Positions 52,870 through 61,959 of a stretch of DNA of 64,000 bases are shown piece after piece; within the stretch, counting starts at the first letter, position 1, and each line of letters opens with the position of its first letter. The notes under the pieces are model-generated. The model was not told the origin of the DNA. It saw nothing but the letters and a program-made list of their open reading frames with translations, and ran no database searches. A program made the position numbers and the translations under genes. Origin of the DNA: Aliamphritea ceti (GTDB lineage: Bacteria; Pseudomonadota; Gammaproteobacteria; Pseudomonadales; Balneatricaceae). Location of the stretch: positions 620,001 through 684,000 of the forward strand of contig NZ_AP025282.1 in assembly GCF_024347215.1 (NCBI RefSeq), written 5' to 3'.

Positions 52870-54528
52870 TTATGCCAGGCGCTTATACTTAATACGTTCT
52901 GGCTGATGGTCCTTACCGTGGCGGCTTTTGTAATCTTCCGCATATTCGGTGTAGTTGCCTTCAAAGAAGACTGCTTCAGAGTTGCCTTCGTAGGCCAGCA
53001 TGTGAGTACATACGCGGTCCAGGAACCAACGGTCGTGAGAAATAACTACCGCGCAACCCGGGAATGCCAGTAGGGCTTCTTCCAGAGCACGCAGTGTTTC
53101 TACGTCGAGATCGTTGGTCGGCTCATCGAGTAGCAGTACGTTGCCGCCTTCTTTAAGTAGCTTAGCCATGTGCAGGCGGTTACGCTCACCGCCAGACAGG
53201 TCTTTAACGAACTTCTGCTGATCGGAGCCTTTGAAATTAAAGCGGCCGCAGTAAGCACGGGATGAAGTGCTGTAATTGCCGACAACAATGTTGTCCTGGC
53301 CATCAGAGATTTCTTCCCAAACGGTTTTGCTGCCATCCAGGTTACGGTCCTGATTAACGTAAGCCAGTTGAACTGTTTCACCCAGTTCGATGCTGCCTGA
53401 ATCTGGTTTTTCGTCACCTGTGATCAGCTTAAACAGTGTTGATTTACCCGCACCATTACCGCCGATAATACCGACAATTGCGCCCTGAGGTACGCTGAAG
53501 CTCAGGTTTTCAATCAGAACTTTGTCGCCGAAGGCTTTGCTGACATTGTCCAGAACGATTACTTTTTCACCCAGACGTGGTCCCGGTGGAATGTAGATTT
53601 CTGAGGTCTCGTTACGGGTCTGGAATTCCCGTGAGCTCATTTCTTCAAACTGACGCAGGCGTGCTTTGGATTTTGCCTGGCGGCCTTTTTGCCCCTGACG
53701 TACCCACTCCAGCTCGGAATTGATTGCTTTCTTGTGAGCGGCTTCCTGTTTGGCTTCCATTTGCAGACGGTTGTCTTTCTGTTCAAGCCATGAAGAGTAG
53801 TTGCCTTCGTATGGGATGCCGTGACCGCGGTCAAGTTCCAGAATCCAGCCTGCGGCATTATCCAGGAAGTAGCGGTCGTGGGTAATTGCCACAACGGTAC
53901 CAGGATATTCCTGCAGAAAGCGTTCAATCCAGGCGATAGATTCCGCATCCAGGTGGTTGGTCGGCTCGTCCAGCAGTAGCATGTCTGGCTTATCTAATAG
54001 CAGGCGGCACAGTGCTACACGGCGACGTTCACCACCGGACAGGTGCTCAACACGAGCATCCCAAGGTGGCAGACGCAGAGCTTCAGCTGCAACTTCCAGA
54101 GTACGCTCAAGGTTGTGACCGTCTTTAGCTGCAATCAGGTTTTCGAACTGAGCCTGGCGTTTGGCCAGTTCATCGAAGTCTGCATCAGGCTCGGCATAAG
54201 CAGCATATACTTCGTCCAGACCAGACAGCGCTTCTTTAACGTCAGAAACTGCTTCTTCGACAATCTCACGTACGCTTTTACTGTCGTCCAGTTGAGGTTC
54301 CTGCGGCAGATAGCCAACATTCAGGTCCGGCATTGGGCGAGCTTCACCCAGATAGTCTTTATCAACACCGGCCATGATGCGAAGTAGGGATGACTTACCT
54401 GAACCGTTCAGGCCCAGGACACCGATTTTAGCGCCGGGGAAGAAGGACAGAGAGATGTCTTTAAGGATTTCGCGCTTGGGTGGGACAACTTTGCCCACCC
54501 GGTTCATGGTATATACGAACTGAGCCAT
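52870..54528 (-). CDS. ettA: Energy-dependent translational throttle protein EttA
   Basis: ABC-F ATPase that binds the ribosomal E site and gates the first elongation step according to ATP level. The 552-residue protein has two ABC domains: Walker A GLNGSGKSS and signature LSGGERRRVAL in the first, GGNGAGKST and LSGGERNRLHMAK in the second, with an arm and a linker between (PtIM). It has no membrane domain. The frame extends to 54570, but ATG 54528 (MAQFVYTMNRVGK) is the conserved start and gives E. coli-like length. Confidence 0.97.
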   Translation of the reverse strand: MAQFVYTMNRVGKVVPPKREILKDISLSFFPGAKIGVLGLNGSGKSSLLRIMAGVDKDYLGEARPMPDLNVGYLPQEPQLDDSKSVREIVEEAVSDVKEALSGLDEVYAAYAEPDADFDELAKRQAQFENLIAAKDGHNLERTLEVAAEALRLPPWDARVEHLSGGERRRVALCRLLLDKPDMLLLDEPTNHLDAESIAWIERFLQEYPGTVVAITHDRYFLDNAAGWILELDRGHGIPYEGNYSSWLEQKDNRLQMEAKQEAAHKKAINSELEWVRQGQKGRQAKSKARLRQFEEMSSREFQTRNETSEIYIPPGPRLGEKVIVLDNVSKAFGDKVLIENLSFSVPQGAIVGIIGGNGAGKSTLFKLITGDEKPDSGSIELGETVQLAYVNQDRNLDGSKTVWEEISDGQDNIVVGNYSTSSRAYCGRFNFKGSDQQKFVKDLSGGERNRLHMAKLLKEGGNVLLLDEPTNDLDVETLRALEEALLAFPGCAVVISHDRWFLDRVCTHMLAYEGNSEAVFFEGNYTEYAEDYKSRHGKDHQPERIKYKRLA

Positions 54529-54874
54529 TACAGAGCCTGTATGCTGGGTGTGAGGGTATCCACCGGCCATTGGTTAAGGCATGCCGGCAGCACAAAATTT
54601 GTTGCATATTTTAGCTTCAGGCAGCGACTAAAGCTAGGTAAGTAACCCGGCTTTAGCTTCGTCGATAGCTGGATATGAATAATTTATGAAATTGGATGAA
54701 TTTCTCTGCATCATTGCCTGCTATTAACGCTAAACTTCGCGTATAATGTCTGCCTTTTTTGTACCAGCGTAAGGCTTATCAGCCGGCGCCGGTTTTCTAT
54801 CTGACTGCGGTGGCTCATGAGGCCACCGGGATGATCGTCTTATGGGCGGTCCTGACGCTCTTTGAGGTTGGTTT
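54529..54874 (+). promoter_or_regulatory. ettA/nrdR divergent region with nrdR promoter and hairpin leader
   Basis: A perfect -10 TATAAT at 54742-54747 reads toward nrdR (no good -35 at 17 bp). Downstream lie the palindrome CCGGCGCCGG (54783-54792) and a stem CGGTGGC/GCCACCG (54808-54828), about 50 bp before the nrdR start. I looked for an FMN riboswitch here because rib genes follow and did not find its conserved segments. Confidence 0.5.
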
Positions 54875-55348
54875 ATGCATTGTCCGTTCTGTGGTGACCA
54901 TGAAACCAAGGTGGTCGACTCCCGTTTGGTGGCTGAAGGCCAGCAGGTGCGTCGTCGTCGGGAATGTGTAAGCTGCCACGAGCGTTACACTACCTATGAA
55001 ACTGCTGAACTGTTAATGCCTAAAGTAATTAAGGCAGACGGTTCCCGGCAGCCATTCGATGAAGACAAGCTGCGTGCAGGTATCCATCGGGCGTTGGAAA
55101 AGCGGCCGGTCAGCGTTGAAGATATCGAAGCATGCATCAGTCGGATCAAGCATCGTTTACGTGCTTCAGGTGAGCGCGAACTGGCTTCTCGGATGTTCGG
55201 CGAAGAAGTTATGCGTGAATTACGTAAGCTGGATGAAGTTGCCTATGTGCGATTCGCGTCCGTGTATCGCAGTTTTCAGGATATTAACGAGTTTAAGAAA
55301 GAAATTGAGCGTTTGTCTGAAGCAAAGGACGACGCCGATGACGAATGA
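54875..55348 (+). CDS. nrdR: Transcriptional repressor NrdR
   Basis: ATP/dATP-sensing repressor of ribonucleotide reductase genes. The 157-residue protein has a zinc ribbon (Cys3, Cys6, Cys31, Cys34) and an ATP-cone domain (about 49-139; VIKADGSRQPFDEDKLRAGI). No ribonucleotide reductase gene lies in the window, so targets are elsewhere. It is first in the riboflavin block, and its end overlaps ribD by 11 bp. Confidence 0.97.
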   Translation: MHCPFCGDHETKVVDSRLVAEGQQVRRRRECVSCHERYTTYETAELLMPKVIKADGSRQPFDEDKLRAGIHRALEKRPVSVEDIEACISRIKHRLRASGERELASRMFGEEVMRELRKLDEVAYVRFASVYRSFQDINEFKKEIERLSEAKDDADDE

Positions 55349-56510
55349 TGCTGTGCAATGGTCTGTTGCAGATCATCAGTATATGGCGCGGGCAGTTGAA
55401 CTAGCCTGGCGTGGTTTGTATACCACTGAACCGAATCCACGTGTTGGCTGTGTAGTGGTTCGGGATGGCAAGGTCATTGGTGAAGGTTTTCATCGTATTG
55501 CTGGCGAAGGGCATGCAGAAGTAAATGCTTTACAGGCGGTTGCTGATTCTGAAACAACTGCCGTTGGTGCTACTGCCTATGTGACGCTTGAGCCTTGCAG
55601 TCATTTTGGTAAAACGCCTCCCTGTGCTGAAGCGCTGGTTGAGGCAAGGGTCGCTGAAGTTGTTATTGGTATGGTTGATCCTAACCCGCAGGTATCAGGG
55701 CGTGGAATTGCGCGACTGGAAGCTGCAGGTATCAAAGTACGTACTGGTTTGTTGACCGGGGATGCTGAGGCATTGAATCCCGGTTTTAATAAGCGTATGA
55801 GAGCACAGCGGCCGTTTGTGCGTTTGAAGTTAGCCGCAAGCTTGGATGGCCGTACCGCAATGGCCAGCGGAGAGAGTCAGTGGATCACAGGTCCGCAGGC
55901 GCGTCAGGATGTGCAGCGATTACGTGCCAGAAGTTCGGCGCTTATTACAGGTATCGGTTCGATACTACAGGATGACTCAGCACTCACCGTGCGTGCGGAG
56001 CAGTTAGGTTTGGCTGAGGCTGAAGTGATTTCTCAGCGCCAGCCGTTAAGAGTCGTGCTGGACAGTCAGGGGCGAATGCCTGCTACTGCAAAAATTTTAC
56101 GCCAGCCAGGGAAAACACTGGTTGTAAGTCAGGCGTCATGTCCGGCGTATTTTAGCCAGCTGGCGTCGTCTCAGGACACATCTGCTGAGTTAGAGTGGTT
56201 ACAATTAGCCGGTAAAGGCGCAGGTATTGATCTGCAGGTATTATTAACAGAGCTGGCTAAACGCCAGTGTAATGAGGTGCTGGTCGAAACTGGCGCGACT
56301 CTGGCCGGTAGTTTTATCGGGCAAGGGCTGGTGGATGAGCTGGTGTTGTATCAGGCGATGACCTTGCTGGGAAGTGAGGCGCGAAGCTTAGTGGCACTGC
56401 CTCTGCAGAAAATGAACCAGCAGCGCCGGCTGACACTGACCGACAGCAGGGTTTTAGGTAATGATATTCGGTTAACATTAACGCCTGTCGAAACTGACAC
56501 GGCTGAGTAA
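55338..56510 (+). CDS. ribD: Bifunctional riboflavin deaminase/reductase RibD
   Basis: Deaminates and then reduces the pyrimidine intermediate of riboflavin synthesis. The 390-residue protein has an N-terminal deaminase (zinc motifs GHAEVNAL and EPCSHFGKTPPCAEAL) and a C-terminal reductase (RLKLAASLDGRTAM, ESQWITG). A long open frame runs back to 55059 through nrdR, but ATG 55338, overlapping the nrdR end, gives the normal N-terminus. Confidence 0.96.
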   Translation: MTNDAVQWSVADHQYMARAVELAWRGLYTTEPNPRVGCVVVRDGKVIGEGFHRIAGEGHAEVNALQAVADSETTAVGATAYVTLEPCSHFGKTPPCAEALVEARVAEVVIGMVDPNPQVSGRGIARLEAAGIKVRTGLLTGDAEALNPGFNKRMRAQRPFVRLKLAASLDGRTAMASGESQWITGPQARQDVQRLRARSSALITGIGSILQDDSALTVRAEQLGLAEAEVISQRQPLRVVLDSQGRMPATAKILRQPGKTLVVSQASCPAYFSQLASSQDTSAELEWLQLAGKGAGIDLQVLLTELAKRQCNEVLVETGATLAGSFIGQGLVDELVLYQAMTLLGSEARSLVALPLQKMNQQRRLTLTDSRVLGNDIRLTLTPVETDTAE

Positions 56511-56562
56511 GCGAATAACACTGGTTACTAAAAAAGTAGTACCAAGGAATACATTAAGAGCT

Positions 56563-57222
56563 ATGTTTACTGGAATCATCGAAGCGCTGGGAAATATTGC
56601 CGCAGTTGAACAGGTGCAGGGCGATCTGCGTTTATATATTCGTACCGGTTCACTGGATTTAGGTGATGTTGCTTTAGGTGACAGCATCGCAGTTAACGGG
56701 GTATGTCTGACAGCGGTTGACCTGCCGGGAGATGGCTTTTGGGCGGATGTTTCCCGGGAAACGCTTGCACATACCCGGTTTCCGGATTTAAAACCGGGTG
56801 AACAGGTTAATCTGGAAAAGGCGATGCAGCCAAGTGGTCGTCTGGGCGGCCATATAGTCACAGGACATGTTGATGGGCTTGGTATCGTGAAGAACCGTTA
56901 CGAAGATGCCCGTTCAATTCGCTTTGATATTGAAGCGCCGGCGGATATAAGCCGGTATATCGCGGCGAAGGGTTCAATTACTGTGGACGGTACAAGTCTG
57001 ACTGTAACAGCTGTTGAAGGTAACGGCTTTCAGCTGAATATTGTGCCGCATACCGCGCAAGAAACGATTTTAGCGAGTTATCAGACCGGGCGTCAGGTAC
57101 ATTTGGAAGTAGATATTATTGCCCGTTATATGGAGCGTTTGCTGAACCGTACAGCTGAGCAAACCGAGACGTCAGGGGTGAGTATGAACGCTCTGGCAGC
57201 AGCCGGTTATCTGAACCGGTAA
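56563..57222 (+). CDS. ribE: Riboflavin synthase, alpha subunit
   Basis: Dismutates two 6,7-dimethyl-8-ribityllumazine molecules to riboflavin. The 219-residue protein has two lumazine-binding repeats: MFTGIIEALG with VNGVCLTAV, and GGHIVTGHVDG with VDGTSLTV. It is 52 bp after ribD. E. coli calls this gene ribC; ribE is the common annotation elsewhere. Confidence 0.97.
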   Translation: MFTGIIEALGNIAAVEQVQGDLRLYIRTGSLDLGDVALGDSIAVNGVCLTAVDLPGDGFWADVSRETLAHTRFPDLKPGEQVNLEKAMQPSGRLGGHIVTGHVDGLGIVKNRYEDARSIRFDIEAPADISRYIAAKGSITVDGTSLTVTAVEGNGFQLNIVPHTAQETILASYQTGRQVHLEVDIIARYMERLLNRTAEQTETSGVSMNALAAAGYLNR

Positions 57223-57288
57223 TACATTTCGCTGTTCTGCTATAAATAGCAGGGCTGCAATCAATATTTGAACTGAGGTTTTGGATCA

Positions 57289-58407
57289 ATGAATCTGAAC
57301 ACACCTGAAGAACTGATTGAAGATATCCGTCAGGGTAAAATGGTTATCCTGATGGATGATGAAGACCGTGAGAATGAAGGCGATCTGGTTATTGCTGCAG
57401 AAATGGTACGGCCTGAAGATATTAACTTCATGGCAACACATGCACGTGGTCTGATTTGTCTGACGCTTACCCGTAAGCACTGTGAACAGTTAAAGCTGCC
57501 ATTAATGGTGCAAAGCAACGGTGCACAGTTCTCAACTAACTTCACAATGTCTATTGAAGCATCTGAAGGTGTGACAACAGGTATTTCTGCAGCGGACCGT
57601 GCACATACAGTACGTACTGCCGTGCGCCACAATGTGAAAGCTGAAGATATTGTACAGCCAGGTCATATTTTCCCGCTGATGGCTCAGCCTGGTGGTGTTC
57701 TGAGCCGTGCAGGTCATACAGAAGCAGGTTGCGATCTTGCCCGTCTGGCTGGCTGCACGCCGGCTGCGGCAATTGTTGAAATTATGAATGATGACGGCAC
57801 CATGGCGCGCCGTCCGGATCTTGAAATTTTTGCTGAGAAGCATGATCTTAAGATTGGCACTATTGCTGATCTGATCCATTACCGGGCAACCAACGAACAT
57901 ACAGTTGTACGGGAAAGTGAAAGTGTTGTGCCGACAGAGTTTGGTGACTTTACCTGCGTAACGTTTCAGGATGAAATCCAGAACTGTACGCACCTCGCCC
58001 TGACACTGGGTGATATTACTACTGATGAGCCAACAGCTGTTCGGGTTCACAGCCGTACAGAAGTACTGCGTGATGTTGTTGGCGCCAATCAGGGGGAAGA
58101 GCTGAAATGGACTATGCGCCGCGCTCTTCAGAAAGTAGCAGAAGAAGGCAAAGGTGTTGTTCTGCTGCTGGATACCAGCGAGCGAATTGATCTGGGCGAC
58201 GCCCTGAATCAGTTGCTGAATAAGGATAAGAAAATCCGGCCGGCGAATGTCAGTGCGTCCGGATCTTATCTGACAGTGGGTACAGGTTCGCAGATTCTGC
58301 GTGATCTGGGAGTAGGCAAAATGCGCCTGCTGAGCTCACCAATGAAATTTAATGCGATTTCCGGTTTTGATCTGGAAATTGTTGAATACATTACATGTGA
58401 AGAATAA
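57289..58407 (+). CDS. ribBA: 3,4-dihydroxy-2-butanone 4-phosphate synthase fused to a degenerate GTP cyclohydrolase II-like domain
   Basis: The N-terminal half (about 1-205) is a complete RibB domain: MDDEDRENEGDLVIAAE, FMATHARGLICL, and AGHTEAGCDLARLAG. It makes the four-carbon precursor of riboflavin. The C-terminal half (about 205-372) has the RibA fold but lacks the zinc Cys triad (the position reads SRTEVLRDVV) and the RQEGRxIGL motif (it reads DTSERIDLG). It is therefore probably inactive as a cyclohydrolase, like the RibBX-type fusions known in proteobacteria. A true ribA is expected elsewhere. Confidence 0.92.
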   Translation: MNLNTPEELIEDIRQGKMVILMDDEDRENEGDLVIAAEMVRPEDINFMATHARGLICLTLTRKHCEQLKLPLMVQSNGAQFSTNFTMSIEASEGVTTGISAADRAHTVRTAVRHNVKAEDIVQPGHIFPLMAQPGGVLSRAGHTEAGCDLARLAGCTPAAAIVEIMNDDGTMARRPDLEIFAEKHDLKIGTIADLIHYRATNEHTVVRESESVVPTEFGDFTCVTFQDEIQNCTHLALTLGDITTDEPTAVRVHSRTEVLRDVVGANQGEELKWTMRRALQKVAEEGKGVVLLLDTSERIDLGDALNQLLNKDKKIRPANVSASGSYLTVGTGSQILRDLGVGKMRLLSSPMKFNAISGFDLEIVEYITCEE

Positions 58408-58471
58408 CTCCCTTATGGCTGCAGATAAGCCATAAAAGTTCATGAATAATTGACGATAGGATTAAGAGAAG

Positions 58472-58945
58472 ATGTCAGTACAGTATGTGGAAGGTGATTT
58501 CCTGACCGGTGGTGGTAACTACAGCATCGTAGTTGGCCGTTTTAACAGTTTCGTAGTTGAAAGTCTGTTAGAAGGTGCGATTGATACACTGAAACGCCAC
58601 GGTGTTGAAGCGGGTAATATTCGTGTTATCCGGGTGCCGGGTGCGTTTGAAATTCCTCTGGCAGTACAGAAAGTTGCTGCACAGAAGAAAGACGATGCAA
58701 TCATTGCATTGGGTGCGGTTATTCGTGGTGGCACACCGCATTTTGAATACGTATCAGGTGAAAGCTCTAAGGGCGTTTCACAGGTATCTCTGGATTACAG
58801 CGTACCAGTTGCTAACGGTATTCTGACGGTAAACTCTATCGAGCAGGCTATTGAGCGTTCTGGCACTAAAGCAGGTAACAAAGGTGCTGAAGCAGCGCTG
58901 TCTGCATTGGAAATGGTTAGCTTACTGCGCCAGCTTGAAGGGTAA
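58472..58945 (+). CDS. ribH: 6,7-dimethyl-8-ribityllumazine synthase
   Basis: Condenses the RibB and RibD products to lumazine, as an icosahedral or decameric particle. The 157-residue protein has the substrate-site sequences VVGRFNSFV, VPGAFEIPLA and ALGAVIRGGTPHFEYV, with the catalytic His in TPHFEYV. It lies between ribBA and nusB. Confidence 0.97.
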   Translation: MSVQYVEGDFLTGGGNYSIVVGRFNSFVVESLLEGAIDTLKRHGVEAGNIRVIRVPGAFEIPLAVQKVAAQKKDDAIIALGAVIRGGTPHFEYVSGESSKGVSQVSLDYSVPVANGILTVNSIEQAIERSGTKAGNKGAEAALSALEMVSLLRQLEG

Positions 58946-58950
58946 GCGAA

Positions 58951-59436
58951 ATGACCGATAATCCTACGCCAAAGAAGTCTAAGAAGCCGTCGCTGACTGA
59001 AAAACGTCGCGCCGCGCGGAGCTTCGCGTTACAGGCGTTGTACCAATGGCATATATCCGGTAATTCAGTTACCGATATCGAACTGCAGTTCCGCATAGAT
59101 AATGATATGTCTGGTGCAGACATTCCGTTATTCAGTGAGTTGCTGCATGGGGTGCCTGCGCACGCCAGTGATCTGGATGCTTCTTTCGAGCCTTTCCTTG
59201 ATCGTGCTTTGACGGATCTTGATCCGATTGAGCTGGCAGTATTGCGTATTGGTAGCTTTGAATTAGCGCATCGTATTGTTGTGCCTTATAAAGTCGTTAT
59301 CAACGAAAGTGTTGAGTTAGCGAAAATTTTTGGTGCTACTGAAAGTCACCGTTATGTTAACGGTGTACTGGATAAATTAGCTGCACGGGTGCGTATGACG
59401 GAAATCAACGCAAAACGTGGTGCTAAGAAGTCCTGA
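58951..59436 (+). CDS. nusB: Transcription antitermination factor NusB
   Basis: Forms the boxA-binding complex with NusE (S10) for rRNA antitermination. The 161-residue all-helical protein has the RRAARSFALQALYQWHISG N-terminus and ending VNGVLDKLAARVR. The N-terminus is extended by a basic stretch (TPKKSKKPSLTEKRR). It is five bases after ribH; the ribH-nusB-thiL order is common. Confidence 0.97.
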   Translation: MTDNPTPKKSKKPSLTEKRRAARSFALQALYQWHISGNSVTDIELQFRIDNDMSGADIPLFSELLHGVPAHASDLDASFEPFLDRALTDLDPIELAVLRIGSFELAHRIVVPYKVVINESVELAKIFGATESHRYVNGVLDKLAARVRMTEINAKRGAKKS

Positions 59437-59449
59437 TTAGGAGTCGTTC

Positions 59450-60421
59450 TTGGACGAGTTTGAACTGATACGCCAGTATTTTTCTGATCTCGGCCAGGAC
59501 AGCTCTGGCTGTGTCGAGCTGGGTGTTGGAGACGATTGCGCAATTGTCTCTCCGCCGGCGGGACAGCAGCTGGTCTTTTCGATTGATACGCTGGTGGAAG
59601 GTACGCACTTTCTGCCAGGTACGCCGCCTCAGCAGATCGCAACGCGTTTATTAGGTGCTACTTTAAGCGATCTCGCAGCGATGGGCGCCCGCCCCGGCTT
59701 TTTTACGTTAGCAATTACTCTACCTGAATCTGATCCGGCCTGGTTGGCTGCCTTTGCTCAGCCGCTTGCGAGTATGGCAGAGCGCCATGGCGTTCGGTTG
59801 GTAGGTGGTGATACAACCAAAGGGCCGTTAACGCTGACTGTTCAGGTACATGGCTGGGTTGAACAGGGTAAAGCACTGCGGCGGGATGGCGCAAAACCTG
59901 GTGATGCGGTGTACGTTACAGGCACTTTGGGAGACTCCCGCGCAGGACTGGAGACCTTGCTAAAGAAGAGTTCTGTAAACTCTGATGTGGCTTATCTACA
60001 GCAGCGTTTTTATGCCCCTGAACCGCGCTTAACTACTGCGCAATTACTGGTAGGGCTGGCATCAGCAGCGATTGACGTTTCGGATGGTTTGCTTGCTGAT
60101 TTAGAGCATATTCTCAAGGCCAGTAATGTGGGGGCCTGCATAGAGTTAGATGAATTGCCATTGTCGCCCGCTTTACGCCGGTTTGCCGGTGAGCAGCAGG
60201 CGATTGACTGGGCCTGCTCCGGTGGGGAAGATTTCGAAATTTGCTTTACGCTCCCAGCGTCACATGAAGAAGCTGTTCTGGATAGTCTGGTACATCATGA
60301 TGTGCCTGTCTGGCGCGTCGGTGAAGTGCGTCAGTCGCATGGTCTGTTTGTTAAAGATGCGACCGGTGAGCGGCCGGTTACTGCCCGTGGATTTAATCAT
60401 TTCTCTGAGATATCTGAATAA
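59450..60421 (+). CDS. thiL: Thiamine-monophosphate kinase
   Basis: Makes thiamine pyrophosphate from thiamine monophosphate. The 323-residue protein has the PurM-like signatures VGDDCAIV (near 25), GATLSDLAAMGARP, VGGDTTKGPL and IDVSDGLLADLEHIL. The start is TTG at 59450 with AGGAG six bases upstream; no nearby ATG keeps the conserved N-terminus DEFELIRQYF. Its stop overlaps the pgpA start. Confidence 0.96.
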   Translation: MDEFELIRQYFSDLGQDSSGCVELGVGDDCAIVSPPAGQQLVFSIDTLVEGTHFLPGTPPQQIATRLLGATLSDLAAMGARPGFFTLAITLPESDPAWLAAFAQPLASMAERHGVRLVGGDTTKGPLTLTVQVHGWVEQGKALRRDGAKPGDAVYVTGTLGDSRAGLETLLKKSSVNSDVAYLQQRFYAPEPRLTTAQLLVGLASAAIDVSDGLLADLEHILKASNVGACIELDELPLSPALRRFAGEQQAIDWACSGGEDFEICFTLPASHEEAVLDSLVHHDVPVWRVGEVRQSHGLFVKDATGERPVTARGFNHFSEISE

Positions 60422-60909
60422 TGAAGCAGACGACACCTGCGTCAGTATGGCGTAATCCCGTACATTTTTTAGCATTTGGGCTAGGCAGTGGAGCCGCGCC
60501 GAAGGCGCCGGGTACATTTGGAACGCTGGCGGCTGTACCGCTTTATTTATTGCTGGAGCCGCTTTCTGCAACTATTTATGCGCTGGTGTTGCTGGTTACT
60601 TTCCTGATCGGAATCTATCTGTGTGGTAAAACCTCTGCTGACATGGGAGTGCATGATCACGGCGGTATAGTCTGGGATGAATTTGTAGGCTACTGGATTA
60701 CTATGTTTCTGGCACCGGCAGGTTGGCTGTGGATTGTCTTAGGTTTCATTTTTTTCCGTTTCTTCGACATTGTTAAGCCCTGGCCAATAGGCTGGGCGGA
60801 TAAACATGTCAGTGGTGGTTTGGGCATTATGCTGGATGATGTGCTGGCGGGTATCATGGCATTTGTATGTCTGCAGGCGAGTTATTACGGTTGGTTAGTA
60901 TTCGGCTAG
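60421..60909 (+). CDS. pgpA: Phosphatidylglycerophosphatase A
   Basis: Inner-membrane phosphatase that makes phosphatidylglycerol. The 162-residue protein has GLGSGAAPKAPGTFGTLAA and HDHGGIVWDEFVGYWI, which hold the catalytic acidic residues, and several membrane helices. ATG overlaps the thiL stop (TAATG). It is last in the nrdR-rib-nusB-thiL block. Confidence 0.96.
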   Translation: MKQTTPASVWRNPVHFLAFGLGSGAAPKAPGTFGTLAAVPLYLLLEPLSATIYALVLLVTFLIGIYLCGKTSADMGVHDHGGIVWDEFVGYWITMFLAPAGWLWIVLGFIFFRFFDIVKPWPIGWADKHVSGGLGIMLDDVLAGIMAFVCLQASYYGWLVFG

Positions 60910-61146
60910 CAGGAAGGCTGTTGCCGGCTGCTTTCAGTTTAATTTCAGATAAGCATTTTAATATTGCATCAGAGTCTGCCGAACTCCGTGTGAAATGTTC
61001 CGGAACCATCCCCTGTGTTCCTCCAGCAGCCTGTCTGCTGATACTTTCAAAGTTCGACATATTCTCCGTGAGGCTGGAGTTGCAGAGATTTTTCTGTAGT
61101 TTCCCAGTCCAGCTTACTAACTGTCTTTTAAAGAGGTGGGCTGAAT

Positions 61147-61488
61147 ATGCGATACATACAAGCTGCAATAATGGCAGTTTTACTGCTGGGTCTGAGCCTG
61201 ACTGCTCAGGCTGATACAAAGCGTTTTGGCTTTCTTGAGGCTCAACCGGTACTGATACAGAGTGAAATACTGTCGGTTGCTGAGCTGACGGAAAGAATAC
61301 AGGCTACATCCGACGATATGCTGGGTATGAATCTGATACCGCATGCGCAGGGCTATATGTACCAGTTACAGCGCCGTGATCAGCATGGCAAAGTGCGTAT
61401 TGATTTTGTCGATGCATATACCGGTGACGCCTTATCCAGATTGACAGTGCAACAGCTGTTGGCGGGTGCAAAGTATTATACGTTTTAG
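61147..61488 (+). CDS. Exported PepSY-like protein (first of a tandem pair)
   Basis: A 113-residue periplasmic protein with a signal peptide (MRYIQAAIMAVLLLGLSLTAQA). The mature part has the PepSY-type pattern: SEILSVAELTERIQ, then QGYMYQLQRRDQHGKVRIDFVDAYTGDALSRL. It is similar to the next gene over about 60 residues, so the two are tandem paralogs. A GAGG site precedes the ATG. PepSY proteins beside two-component systems are thought to modulate proteases or sensor kinases; the role here is unknown. Confidence 0.75.
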   Translation: MRYIQAAIMAVLLLGLSLTAQADTKRFGFLEAQPVLIQSEILSVAELTERIQATSDDMLGMNLIPHAQGYMYQLQRRDQHGKVRIDFVDAYTGDALSRLTVQQLLAGAKYYTF

Positions 61489-61541
61489 TAATTTGTTAGT
61501 GACGTTGGCGGTTGGCTGATACCGTACAATGAGGGGCCGGA

Positions 61542-61871
61542 ATGAAATTTATAAGAATATTATTGTTTTCTATGCTGATGCTGCAGGGGTATTCCGCTGC
61601 GGCGATGGGATCGTTTGAAAAGCTCGACTACGAGGATTGTCGTGAACTGGTTTCCAGTGGCGAGATTCTGTCTATGGCTGAACTGATGGCGCTGGTAAAA
61701 GATATGTCTGAAGGGCGGATTATTGATACCAGTCTGTTAAAAAAAGGTGCTGTGTATATCTATGAAATGGAGATTGCCGGCACGAATGGTATGATTGAAA
61801 TGCTTTACGTTGATGCCCGTACCGGCGCTATTAGCCACACCCTGGATACTGACGGGCAAAAAGGTATTTAA
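61542..61871 (+). CDS. Exported PepSY-like protein (second of a tandem pair)
   Basis: A 109-residue protein with a signal peptide (MKFIRILLFSMLMLQGYSAAA). The PepSY pattern is clearer than in its neighbour: GEILSMAELMALVKDMSEGRI, then GAVYIYEMEIAGTNGMIEMLYVDARTGAI. It has a single Cys (near residue 31) in the mature region. It lies 53 bp after its paralog and 88 bp before the response regulator gene, so all four genes may be one functional unit. Confidence 0.78.
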   Translation: MKFIRILLFSMLMLQGYSAAAMGSFEKLDYEDCRELVSSGEILSMAELMALVKDMSEGRIIDTSLLKKGAVYIYEMEIAGTNGMIEMLYVDARTGAISHTLDTDGQKGI

Positions 61872-61878
61872 TTAACAA

Positions 61879-61931
61879 TCAGTATTGATATTAAGTATTT
61901 AAATTCAGCGCTTAACGTCAGTATTTATATT
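61879..61931 (+). promoter_or_regulatory. 14-bp direct repeat upstream of the response regulator gene
   Basis: TCAGTATTGATATT (61879-61892) and TCAGTATTTATATT (61918-61931) differ at one base and start 39 bp apart, in the 88-bp gap before the response regulator. OmpR-family regulators usually bind direct repeats, so this may be an autoregulatory site. Confidence 0.4.
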
Positions 61932-61959
61932 CAAGTGATTACCACCTAGAGGAAACGGA

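Noticed and set aside
54529..54874. FMN riboswitch upstream of the riboflavin genes
   Set aside because: The conserved RFN segments were not found by eye; only an unrelated palindrome and a hairpin are present.
55059..55337. Extended N-terminus for ribD
   Set aside because: The open frame overlaps nrdR in another phase; the conserved RibD start is ATG 55338.
60867..61214. 115-residue frame between pgpA and the first PepSY gene
   Set aside because: It overlaps both real genes in another frame and has no ribosome-binding site or recognisable domain.
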